From: Yoonia sp.
GTDB lineage: Bacteria > Pseudomonadota > Alphaproteobacteria > Rhodobacterales > Rhodobacteraceae
Length of the DNA stretch: 42,425 bases
Direction of reading: 5' to 3'
Assembly: GCF_030731595.1 (NCBI RefSeq)
Contig: NZ_JANQTS010000078.1
Coordinates: 1 to 42,425, forward strand
The notes beneath the pieces are model-generated. The model did no database searches, was not told where the DNA came from, and was given only the letters and a program-made list of their open reading frames with translations. Position 1 is the first letter of the stretch. Each line of letters begins with the position of its first letter. A program made the translations under genes and the position numbers. Shown one piece after another: positions 1 to 7,223 of the stretch.

Positions 1-2101
1 TGATCTTGAAATACCCGCCACCGGCCAGCTTCTTGAACTTCACCAGCGCAAAGTCAGGCTCGATCCCTGTGGTATCGCAATCCATGACCAGACCGATCGT
101 GCCCGTTGGCGCGATGACGGACACTTGGGCGTTGCGATAGCCGTGCTTTTCACCAAGGGCCAGTGCTTCGTCCCAAGTAGAAACAGCCAAAGCGACCAAC
201 CGCTGGTCAGGACAGTTGGCATGGTCAAGAGGGACAGGCTTGACGTCCAGTTTGTCATAGCCGGTCTTCTTGCCCAATGCGGCCTGACGGTGGTTCTTGA
301 TCACACGCAGCATGTGCTTGCTGTTTTTCTTGTAGCCCGGGAAGGCCCCCAGTTCGCCCGCCATTTCGGCAGAGGTGGCGTAGGAGACACCGGTCATGAT
401 CGCGGTCAGGGCAGCGCCCATCGCGCGGCCTTCGTCGCTGTCGTAACCCAGACCCATGTTCATCAGCAGACCGCCAATATTGGCATAGCCAAGGCCCAGC
501 GTGCGGAAGTCATAAGACCGTTGCGCGATTTCCTTGGACGGAAACTGTGCCATCATCACCGAAATTTCCAAGGTGATCGTCCAGAGACGGGTGGCATGCA
601 TATAGTCTTCGACCTGGAATTCACCGTTCTGGTAGAAGGTCAGCAGGTTCATCGATGCAAGGTTGCAGGCCGTATCATCAAGGAACATGTATTCGGAACA
701 AGGGTTTGACCCACGGATGGCTCCGTCTTCGGGACAGGTGTGCCATGCGTTCACGGTGTCATGATACTGGATGCCCGGATCGGCACAGGCCCAAGCGGCA
801 TGCCCGACCTGCTCCCACAGATCGCGCGCCTTGATGATCTTGGCGACTTCGCCGTTGCGGCGGTTGATCAGTTTCCAGTCGGCGTCTTCTTCGACCGCCT
901 TCAGGAAGGCATCGGTCACGCGGATCGAGTTGTTGGAGTTCTGGCCGGAGACGCTGGAATAGGCCTCGGAATCCCAATCGGTGTCGTAGGTCGGGAATTC
1001 GATGCTCGTATAGCCCTGTTTTGCATAGTCCAGCACACGCTTGATGTAAGTCTCTGGAATAGCAGAGCGTTTCGCGTCCTTGACGGCCGCGGCCAGCGTT
1101 TCGTTGGTCTTTGGGTCATAGGCAGAAGCCTCTGCCCCATCCCATGACTTGATCGCCGCAAAGATCGCATTCAGATAGCGCGAATGCATCTTGGAACCGG
1201 CGACGATAGACGCCACCTTTTGTTCCTCGATGACCTTCCAGTTGATGAATTCCTGAATATCGGGGTGGTCGGCATCGACGATAACCATCTTTGCCGCGCG
1301 GCGTGTCGTGCCGCCCGATTTGATCGCGCCTGCCGCGCGGTCACCGATTTTCAGGAAACCCATCAGGCCGGATGATTTACCGCCACCCGACAGCGCCTCG
1401 CCTTCGCCGCGCAAAGACGAGAAGTTGGTGCCGGTGCCAGAGCCGTACTTGAAAAGACGCGCTTCGCGGACCCAGAGGTCCATGATCCCGCCGTCATTGA
1501 CCAGATCGTCCGCAACAGACTGGATAAAGCAGGCGTGCGGCTGGGGGTGTTCGTAGGATGAGGCCGATTTTGTCAGCTCACCTGTCTTGTAATCCACATA
1601 ATAATGGCCTTGGGCCGGACCGTCGATGCCATAAGCCCAGTGCAGGCCGGTGTTGAACCACTGCGGGCTGTTTGGTGCCGCACGCTGGGTTGCCAGCATA
1701 TAGCGCATTTCGTCAAAATAGGTGCGCGCGTCTTCTTCGGTTGTGAAATAGCCGCCCTTCCAACCCCAATAGGCCCAGGCGCCAGCCAGTCGGTCGAACA
1801 CTTGCTTGGCGGATGTCTCACCGCCGAAGGTCGCGCCTTTTGCCGGCTCGGAGCGCCACAGGAACGCGGGCACGCCTTTCTCTTTTACTTTTTTCACTTC
1901 GGAAGGCACGCCTGCCTTGCGAAAATATTTCTGTGCGATCACGTCGGATGCGACCTGGCTCCATCCGGCAGGAATCTCGCAATCATCCAGCTTGAAAACA
2001 ATGGTGCCATCCGGGTTACGGATTTCAGATGTCGTCGTCTTGAAGTCGAGCTCTGCGTAAGCGTCCTTGCCGGATTTCGTGAAATTACGATCAATTTTCA
2101 T
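1..2101 (-). CDS. nrdJ: Vitamin B12-dependent (class II) ribonucleotide reductase, 5' part
   Basis: Adenosylcobalamin-dependent ribonucleotide reductase, which makes deoxyribonucleotides for DNA synthesis in the cytoplasm without needing oxygen. The gene runs off the left edge: about 700 residues are present, and family members are about 1,200 residues. Visible family signatures are the Cys-containing QPHACFIQS (Cys near residue 190), SGGTTRRAAKM, and NPCSEYM (Cys near 468), which match the substrate-binding and radical-site regions of class II enzymes; near the edge there is APTGTIGLVMDCDTTGIEP. The ATG at 2101 is chosen because it opens MKIDRNFTKSGKDAYAELDF, the expected N terminus; GGGGCAGA lies just upstream. 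The C-terminal part, with the reducing cysteines and the zinc-binding TSCPD-type domain of this family, lies outside the window. A long leader precedes it (see 2102-2647). Confidence 0.95.
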   Translation of the reverse strand, partial: MKIDRNFTKSGKDAYAELDFKTTTSEIRNPDGTIVFKLDDCEIPAGWSQVASDVIAQKYFRKAGVPSEVKKVKEKGVPAFLWRSEPAKGATFGGETSAKQVFDRLAGAWAYWGWKGGYFTTEEDARTYFDEMRYMLATQRAAPNSPQWFNTGLHWAYGIDGPAQGHYYVDYKTGELTKSASSYEHPQPHACFIQSVADDLVNDGGIMDLWVREARLFKYGSGTGTNFSSLRGEGEALSGGGKSSGLMGFLKIGDRAAGAIKSGGTTRRAAKMVIVDADHPDIQEFINWKVIEEQKVASIVAGSKMHSRYLNAIFAAIKSWDGAEASAYDPKTNETLAAAVKDAKRSAIPETYIKRVLDYAKQGYTSIEFPTYDTDWDSEAYSSVSGQNSNNSIRVTDAFLKAVEEDADWKLINRRNGEVAKIIKARDLWEQVGHAAWACADPGIQYHDTVNAWHTCPEDGAIRGSNPCSEYMFLDDTACNLASMNLLTFYQNGEFQVEDYMHATRLWTITLEISVMMAQFPSKEIAQRSYDFRTLGLGYANIGGLLMNMGLGYDSDEGRAMGAALTAIMTGVSYATSAEMAGELGAFPGYKKNSKHMLRVIKNHRQAALGKKTGYDKLDVKPVPLDHANCPDQRLVALAVSTWDEALALGEKHGYRNAQVSVIAPTGTIGLVMDCDTTGIEPDFALVKFKKLAGGGYFKI

Positions 2102-2647
2102 TGGATCTGCCCCATTTTTCTGCGCCGTCGTTGCGGCTTATTGTCAACCCCGCCGCTCAAGCGACGCAAACTACGTTTGGAACAAATCTTTTGATGGCGA
2201 ATGCTTCCCGTACCGATCAAAGATCGGATTAAACAAAACGGTGCCTGTTTTGATGCACCCGCCGATAGAACTGTCCCCGAGCCGACACCACATCTTGTGC
2301 TGCGGTTGTCAGCCCGCACAACCTGACGCAACTAGCCCTAGTGGGTCAACGGATTTTTAACACAAAATGCAGATAAAATGAGTTGACGTGTCTTGATTGA
2401 AATGGGCGGCAAAGGGACCACCGATTCACCCACAGGCTTGTCCACATTTTGATCGCCGCGCCAATTCAACAGAAAGCGTTAGAGTCAGCAGGTTTAGGGC
2501 AAAAGCTTCAGGCAACCTGTGAACAAGGTTAATGGCTTTCGCCTGATTCTTAACCTTGATTAACGTAAGATGAATGACAAATTTGCCACCCGCAATCGGG
2601 CCACCAGACGTGTGTCTGATGGGGCGCTCGTCAAGAATGTTGTGAAG
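2102..2647. other. 546-bp gene-free region upstream of nrdJ and downstream of tRNA-Pro
   Basis: No convincing gene lies here. The short reading frames on both strands lack ribosome binding sites and family signatures. The region holds several palindromes: CCGATC-AAA-GATCGG near 2216-2230, ACTA-GCCC-TAGT at 2331-2342, and CACCAGAC-GTGT-GTCTGATG at 2602-2621, the last just after the tRNA and possibly its transcript end although it lacks a T run. Two DnaA-box-like 9-mers occur, TTGTCCACA (2438-2446, +) and TTGTTCACA (2518-2526, -), and TTAA-N6-TTAA sits near 2551-2564, resembling a CtrA site with one base missing from the spacer. Since nrdJ and the tRNA both read leftward, everything here is 5' of nrdJ. 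Confidence 0.6.
2285..2344 (-). promoter_or_regulatory. Candidate NrdR-type operator pair and nrdJ promoter
   Basis: NrdR represses ribonucleotide reductase genes by binding paired 16-bp palindromes near ACACTATATATAGTGT. Here ACACCACATCTTGTGC (2285-2300) keeps 11 of 16 positions, and a second palindrome with ACTA-N4-TAGT half sites is centred at 2336.5. A -35-like TTGACC (- strand, 2349-2344) abuts the second palindrome, so a bound repressor would cover the promoter. The centres are 44 bp apart, rather than the usual 31 or 41-42, which weakens the call. Inference only. Confidence 0.25.
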
Positions 2648-2724
2648 TGGTCGGGGCGGAGAGATTCGAACTCCCGACCCTCTGTTCCCAAAACAGATGC
2701 GCTACCAGGCTGCGCTACGCCCCG
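2648..2724 (-). tRNA. tRNA-Pro (anticodon TGG)
   Basis: On the - strand a full cloverleaf can be drawn. The 7-bp acceptor stem is CGGGGCG/CGCCCCG, the D arm contains AGCGCAGCCTGGTAGCGC, the anticodon stem TCTGT/ACAGA encloses loop TTTGGGA (anticodon TGG), and the T arm contains GGGAGTTCGAATCTC. Discriminator A is followed by an encoded CCA (2648-2650), giving 77 nt in all. A possible promoter, TTTTCA-N17-TAAAGA, lies in the 45 bases between the DUF192 stop codon and the tRNA. Confidence 0.97.
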
Positions 2725-2769
2725 AACCATGGCGGTGTCTTTAGCCCCACCAAACTGATTTGAAAAGCC

Positions 2770-3246
2770 CTAACCGTCACTCTTTTCGACACAAGGCAAA
2801 ATAGCATCCGCGCCAAAGCTGGGGTGTTGCATCACATCCCCCGCCGCGATGCCCAAACGGGCGGATAGTCCACCGTTGATCTCAAGGACCATTTGCACGC
2901 CATCGCCACCGGGTATCGGTGTCAGATCGCCGGGAACCGCATTCTCATGGATGCGCAGGATTTCACCCGTTGGGCTGGCGAACAGCATATCAAGCGGGAT
3001 CAATGTATTCTTCATCCAGAAGCTGACAGTTTGCGGACGTTCGTAGACGAAAAGCATACCCGTCAAAGTCGGCATGGCCTCGACAAACATCAAACCGCGG
3101 GCACGTTCCGCAGCATCATCGGCAACATCGACAGTAAAGTTGGCCTGACCAAAATCACCGGTGATGGTCACTTTATCGTCGGCGCAAACGGCCCAGAGCG
3201 GCTGGGCGAACAAGGCCGCGCAGACCGAGAACACAAGCGCTCTCAC
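2770..3246 (-). CDS. DUF192 family exported protein
   Basis: A 158-residue protein with an N-terminal signal peptide (hydrophobic residues 3-20, probable cleavage near CA-DD at 21-23), so probably periplasmic. The body matches the DUF192 family: ERARGLMFVEAMP, then MLFVYERPQTVSFWMKNTLIPLDMLF, then a GDGVQMVLEINGG segment. The family's biochemical function is unknown. The start is a GTG at 3246 that overlaps the stop codon of the upstream cold-shock gene as GTGA, so the two are probably translated together. Length is normal for the family. Its pairing with a cold-shock protein is the only clue to its role. Confidence 0.85.
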   Translation of the reverse strand: MRALVFSVCAALFAQPLWAVCADDKVTITGDFGQANFTVDVADDAAERARGLMFVEAMPTLTGMLFVYERPQTVSFWMKNTLIPLDMLFASPTGEILRIHENAVPGDLTPIPGGDGVQMVLEINGGLSARLGIAAGDVMQHPSFGADAILPCVEKSDG

Positions 3247-3770
3247 TTTGCGGCGGCCTCCCAGCCGATGACCTCTATCGCCATGCGCCCGCGTTCGCCA
3301 TCAACCATACGCAGCCCCACGGCTTCGCCCGATTGCAAATCAGAAAGACCCGAGCGGCGCAAAACCTCGACATGAATGAACACGTCATCATTGTTGCCAA
3401 AGACGTTGGCAAAACCAAAGCCCTTTGCCTTGTCGAACCACTTGACCCGCGCGGGTTCAATCGGTTTGCTTGCAATATCTTCGGGCGTAAATTCTACCAT
3501 GTCCCGCAAAGGCAAAGTTTCGCTCGTTTCTGGCGGCTTGATGGATAACACTTCGATCGCCTGAAGACCGCGCTGCGTATCCTGCACGATAATCTTGATC
3601 GCCGATCCGTCCACGACAGACCCTTGTCCGTAATTACGTAAAACATTTGCATGCAATAAAATATCGGGCCCACCATCATCCGCGATGACAAAGCCAAAAC
3701 CTTTTGTGGGGTCGAACCACTTTACCTGTCCATTCACCTGCCGTTGTGCGCCGGTGTCCTGCGTGTTCAT
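3243..3770 (-). CDS. Cold-shock protein with two cold-shock domains
   Basis: A 175-residue cytoplasmic protein of the CspA family that binds single-stranded RNA or DNA. It has two complete cold-shock domains, about residues 13-80 and 107-172. Each has the RNP1-type KGFGF motif after a VKWFD strand (VKWFDPTKGFGF and VKWFDKAKGFGF), and the RNP2-type strands read DILLHANVLR and DVFIHVEVLR. Single-domain Csp proteins are about 70 residues, so this is an internal duplication; the twin form is known in alphaproteobacteria. The ATG at 3770 is preceded by AAGGGAAG at good spacing. A gene-free leader of about 110 bases separates it from pdxH. It is probably cotranscribed with the overlapping DUF192 gene. 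Confidence 0.9.
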   Translation of the reverse strand: MNTQDTGAQRQVNGQVKWFDPTKGFGFVIADDGGPDILLHANVLRNYGQGSVVDGSAIKIIVQDTQRGLQAIEVLSIKPPETSETLPLRDMVEFTPEDIASKPIEPARVKWFDKAKGFGFANVFGNNDDVFIHVEVLRRSGLSDLQSGEAVGLRMVDGERGRMAIEVIGWEAAAK

Positions 3771-3883
3771 CTATTCTTCCCTTCGGGCAACAGCCTCGTC
3801 CAAGCTGTAACCCCCTTTTTTTCGTTGTCTTTCAAACCGGCATGACTCGTCCAATAACACTCAATCATGACAAAATATGACAC

Positions 3884-4489
3884 TCATGGAGAAAGCCGAA
3901 TAACGTCCCACTCGGAATCGGCTTTTTTGCGTGACCACCGAAACCGGTCATGCAGTCGAAATGCACCATCTGACCAAAACTCGATTTCCAGAGGTACAAT
4001 CCGAAAACCGCCCCAAAAGGGCGGACGTTCCGGATCCGAACCCTTTTGTAATGTTACCTTTGCCACGTCCGCAATCAATGACGCACGTGTGTCTAGCGGC
4101 TGAGATTGGGACGAAGCCCAAGCGCCAAGCCGGCTCTTGAGCGACCGCGACTTGTAATAGGCATCAGCCTTGGGCCCGTCCTCTTTGCTCACCAGCCCGC
4201 GCACCCTTATCTGCCGCGCAAGAGATTTCCAATGCATAACAAAAGCCGCTTTGCCAGATTGCGCAATTTCTTGACCTTTGGCGCTATTGTAATTGGTGTA
4301 AAAGACAAATGCGTCCATCTCGATGTCCTTGAGAAGTACCATCCGCACATTTGGCAAACCATCGGCATCCACTGTTGATAGCGCGATTGCATTGGGGTCA
4401 CTGGGTTCAGTTTCGCACGCGGCATCCAGCCATTGCCGCGCAATGTCAAAGGGGTCTTTTCCCGCAAAAATGCCGTGTCGGTCAGACAT
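3884..4489 (-). CDS. pdxH: Pyridoxamine 5'-phosphate oxidase
   Basis: FMN-dependent oxidase that converts pyridoxamine or pyridoxine 5'-phosphate to pyridoxal 5'-phosphate, the last step of vitamin B6 synthesis and salvage, in the cytoplasm. The 201 residues have the usual length and order: FMN-binding [58 protein letters not shown], and the C-terminal signature from [11 protein letters not shown] through [15 protein letters not shown] to WDVIRLSP. The ATG at 4489 has AAGGA eight bases upstream. It is transcribed divergently from fabI across about 150 bases. A small hairpin with a T run overlaps the last codons but points the wrong way to terminate this gene. Confidence 0.96.
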   Translation of the reverse strand: MSDRHGIFAGKDPFDIARQWLDAACETEPSDPNAIALSTVDADGLPNVRMVLLKDIEMDAFVFYTNYNSAKGQEIAQSGKAAFVMHWKSLARQIRVRGLVSKEDGPKADAYYKSRSLKSRLGAWASSQSQPLDTRASLIADVAKVTLQKGSDPERPPFWGGFRIVPLEIEFWSDGAFRLHDRFRWSRKKADSEWDVIRLSP

Positions 4490-4641
4490 TGCTGATCCTT
4501 AACAAAACCCCCAATCACAGACTTAGGCATAATTGTAGACAGTGGCAACCATTTTACGAGATTGTTCAGCTACTTGCTGCTTTACTTGCAATCGCCTAAA
4601 CGGGATGCAAATCAAGAGAAGAACTGCAAAAGGATCAGGCA

Positions 4642-5448
4642 ATGACATCACGGTTAATGGAAGGCAAACGCGGCCTGATCATGGGTCTTGCCAACGATAA
4701 GTCGATCGCATGGGGAATCGCCAAAGCCTGCGCCGATGCCGGTGCAGAGCTCGCTTTCTCCTATCAGGGTGACGCCTTGAAAAAACGTGTCGACCCTCTG
4801 GCTGCCTCTGTCGGATCAGATATCGTGCTGCCCTGTGATGTGGGCGACGAGGCCTCGATTGACGCGCTCTTTGCGGCACTCGAAACGCGCTGGGGCAAGT
4901 TGGACTTTATCGTGCATGCCATTGGTTATTCTGACAAAAATGAATTGCGTGGCCGCTATGTCGACACCACGCGCGGCAACTTTCTGACCTCGATGGATAT
5001 TTCGGTCTACTCCTTCACCGCCGTCGTTCAGCGCGCGGAAAAGATGATGACCGATGGCGGGTCTTGCCTGACGCTCACCTATTACGGCGCCGAGAAAGTG
5101 ATGCCACATTATAATGTGATGGGCGTGGCGAAGGCCGCACTCGAGGCCTCTGTGCGGTACCTCGCCGAAGACCTGGGCAAAGACAACATTCGCGTGAATG
5201 CGATCAGCGCCGGAACGATCAAGACGCTTGCGGCCTCCGGCATCGGAGATTTTCGTCTGATCATGAAATGGAATGAATATAACTCTCCGCTGCGCCGGAC
5301 CGTCACACAAGAAGAGGTCGGCAAATCCGCTCTCTATCTTTTGTCTGACCTCGGGAGCGCCGTCACCGGCGAGGTCCTGCATGTGGATGCAGGCTATCAT
5401 GTCGTCGGCATGAAGGCCGTTGACGCGCCAGATATCACCAAAGAATAG
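4642..5448 (+). CDS. fabI: Enoyl-[acyl-carrier-protein] reductase (NADH), FabI type
   Basis: Catalyses the last reduction of each fatty acid elongation cycle, trans-2-enoyl-ACP to acyl-ACP, in the cytoplasm. The 268-residue short-chain dehydrogenase fold shows the FabI-type nucleotide motif GLANDKSIAWGIAKA (15-29), the LDFIVHAIGYSDKNEL segment, and the catalytic Tyr157-x6-Lys164 in YNVMGVAK, with SAGTIKTLAASGI after it. Length and the Y-x6-K spacing separate it from FabG (Y-x3-K). The ATG has AAAGGATC seven to eight bases upstream. The gpt-like gene follows after nine bases, so the two are likely cotranscribed. A second FabI-family copy is common in these bacteria; whether one exists cannot be seen here. 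Confidence 0.95.
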   Translation: MTSRLMEGKRGLIMGLANDKSIAWGIAKACADAGAELAFSYQGDALKKRVDPLAASVGSDIVLPCDVGDEASIDALFAALETRWGKLDFIVHAIGYSDKNELRGRYVDTTRGNFLTSMDISVYSFTAVVQRAEKMMTDGGSCLTLTYYGAEKVMPHYNVMGVAKAALEASVRYLAEDLGKDNIRVNAISAGTIKTLAASGIGDFRLIMKWNEYNSPLRRTVTQEEVGKSALYLLSDLGSAVTGEVLHVDAGYHVVGMKAVDAPDITKE

Positions 5449-5457
5449 GACAATCCC

Positions 5458-5961
5458 ATGACCGAGCGTCTGCCCCACGAAAAAGGCTTCCACATCAGCT
5501 GGGATCAAATCCATCGTGATAGCCGAGCGCTCGCGTGGCGTCTGGACGGACATGGCCCCGACAATGGCGCATGGCGGGCTGTGGTCGCGATCACCCGTGG
5601 CGGCATGGCTCCAGCCATGATCGCGGCGCGTGAATTGGACATTCGCACGGTCGATACGATCAGCGTGAAAAGCTACGACCATCAGGACCAGTCAGAGGCA
5701 AAGGTCCTCAAGGCGCCGGATGCGGCCCTGATGGGCGACGGCACCGGTATCTTGATTATTGATGATCTGGTCGATAGCGGCAAAACCCTTGAACTGGTGC
5801 GCAATCTTTATCCCAAGGCGCATTTTGCAACGGTCTATGCCAAGCCCAAAGGCCGCCCGCAGGTCGATACCTTCATCACCGAAGTGAGCCAGGACACGTG
5901 GATATTCTTTCCATGGGATATGGCGCTGCAATATGTAGAACCCTATCGCGGCAAGGATTGA
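5458..5961 (+). CDS. gpt: Xanthine (guanine) phosphoribosyltransferase
   Basis: Purine salvage enzyme that joins phosphoribosyl pyrophosphate to xanthine or guanine. The 167-residue type I phosphoribosyltransferase has the PRPP-binding signature [11 protein letters not shown] (100-110), an upstream [19 protein letters not shown] segment that forms the PPi loop, and [16 protein letters not shown] near the C terminus, as in Gpt of enteric bacteria. The start ATG has AGGACA just upstream. It lies nine bases after fabI and 22 bases before the aminotransferase, in one likely transcription unit. Base specificity (xanthine, guanine or hypoxanthine) cannot be read from sequence alone. Confidence 0.88.
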   Translation: MTERLPHEKGFHISWDQIHRDSRALAWRLDGHGPDNGAWRAVVAITRGGMAPAMIAARELDIRTVDTISVKSYDHQDQSEAKVLKAPDAALMGDGTGILIIDDLVDSGKTLELVRNLYPKAHFATVYAKPKGRPQVDTFITEVSQDTWIFFPWDMALQYVEPYRGKD

Positions 5962-5983
5962 TCCGCCTGCTCAGGAAACCACG

Positions 5984-7159
5984 ATGACAGTGCCACGCAC
6001 CGCAACCACCTTCGCCCCCCCTGTCATGGAGGCCCGCCGCTGGTTGGATGGTGTGATCCTTCCCGACAATCAGCCCTTGCTGAACGTCAGTCAGGCAGCC
6101 CCGGTCGATCCGCCCCCTCTGGCCATGCGCGAAGCAATGGCGCAGATGATCCTCAATGACGACGCCGCCCATCTTTACGGGCCTGTGCTGGGTCTGCCAG
6201 AGCTGCGCGCAGAAGTGGCCAGGCAATGGACGCAAGGCTATGGCGGTCAGGTCAGTGCAGATCAGGTTGCGATCACGTCAGGGTGCAATCAGGCGTTTGC
6301 TGCGGTGATCACCACGCTTTGCACCGAAGGTGACGAGGTCATTGTACCGGTCCCCTACTACTTCAATCACCGCATGTGGCTGGATATGTCCGGCGTGAAA
6401 ACCGTGCCGCTGACAGTGGGCCAAGGCATGATCCCTGACCCCGGTGAAGCGGCCAAGCTGATCACGCCCAAGACCCGCGCCATTGCCTTGGTCAGCCCCA
6501 ACAACCCCTGCGGAGTGGAGTATCCCGCCACGGTCCTGCGGGCCTTCGTCGATCTTGCACGCGCCAGGGGCATCGCTTTGATCGTCGACGAGACCTACCG
6601 CGATTTTGACAGCCGCGCTGGCGCACCTCATGATCTTTTTTCAGACGCGCAGTGGGATGACACGCTGATCCAGTTGTATTCCTTTTCCAAAGCCTACCGG
6701 CTGACCGGTCATCGTGTCGGTGCCGTCATCGCCAGTGCCGCGCGGCTTGCCGAGATCGAAAAGTTTCTGGACACAGTCACGATCTGCCCCAACCAACTGG
6801 GGCAACGGGCCGCACTTTGGGGTATGCAGCATTTGGGTGACTGGCTCGCGGGTGAACGACTGGAAATCCTCGACCGGCGCGCGGCCATCAACGACTATTT
6901 CCCCGTGCTTGCCGCGCAAGGATGGGAGCTTTTGGGCTGCGGCGCCTATTTTGCCTACGTCAAACATCCTTTTGAGATGTCTTCTGCCGATCTGGCACCG
7001 CGCCTTGTCAAAGAAGTTGGCGTGCTTTTGCTGCCCGGCACGATGTTTATGCCCGACGATGTGGCAGGCGGCGAAAGCCAGTTGCGGATCGCCTTTGCCA
7101 ACATTGACCGCGCTGGTGTCGAGACGCTTTTCAACAGGCTGTCATCACTGTCGCTCTGA
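5984..7159 (+). CDS. Class I/II PLP-dependent aminotransferase
   Basis: A 391-residue fold-type I aminotransferase. The PLP lysine is Lys236 in YSFSKAYRLTGHRVG. Other family features are ITSGCNQAF (cofactor phosphate region), VSPNNPCGVEYP with its Asn, IVDETYRDF with the Asp that contacts the pyridine ring, and a C-terminal Arg in ESQLRIAFAN for the substrate carboxylate. Length is normal. The amino donor and acceptor cannot be assigned: aspartate, aromatic and other class I enzymes share these motifs. The ATG has AGGA upstream. Its position between gpt and a PpiD-like chaperone gives no pathway clue. Confidence 0.88.
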   Translation: MTVPRTATTFAPPVMEARRWLDGVILPDNQPLLNVSQAAPVDPPPLAMREAMAQMILNDDAAHLYGPVLGLPELRAEVARQWTQGYGGQVSADQVAITSGCNQAFAAVITTLCTEGDEVIVPVPYYFNHRMWLDMSGVKTVPLTVGQGMIPDPGEAAKLITPKTRAIALVSPNNPCGVEYPATVLRAFVDLARARGIALIVDETYRDFDSRAGAPHDLFSDAQWDDTLIQLYSFSKAYRLTGHRVGAVIASAARLAEIEKFLDTVTICPNQLGQRAALWGMQHLGDWLAGERLEILDRRAAINDYFPVLAAQGWELLGCGAYFAYVKHPFEMSSADLAPRLVKEVGVLLLPGTMFMPDDVAGGESQLRIAFANIDRAGVETLFNRLSSLSL

Positions 7160-7223
7160 CCCTTGCGCCCCTGCGTCCAGCCCCTTATTCATGCGCCAAT
7201 CAGCGGGCGGAGCAGTCGAAGAC

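Noticed and set aside
2102-2400. Cobalamin riboswitch before nrdJ
   Set aside because: No B12-box-like core is seen on the - strand, and class II reductase uses B12, so repression by it is not expected.
2400-2570. Replication origin (DnaA-like boxes, AT-rich bases, CtrA-like site)
   Set aside because: Only two imperfect DnaA boxes are present and neighbours are not origin-associated genes. Kept as possible regulation of nrdJ.
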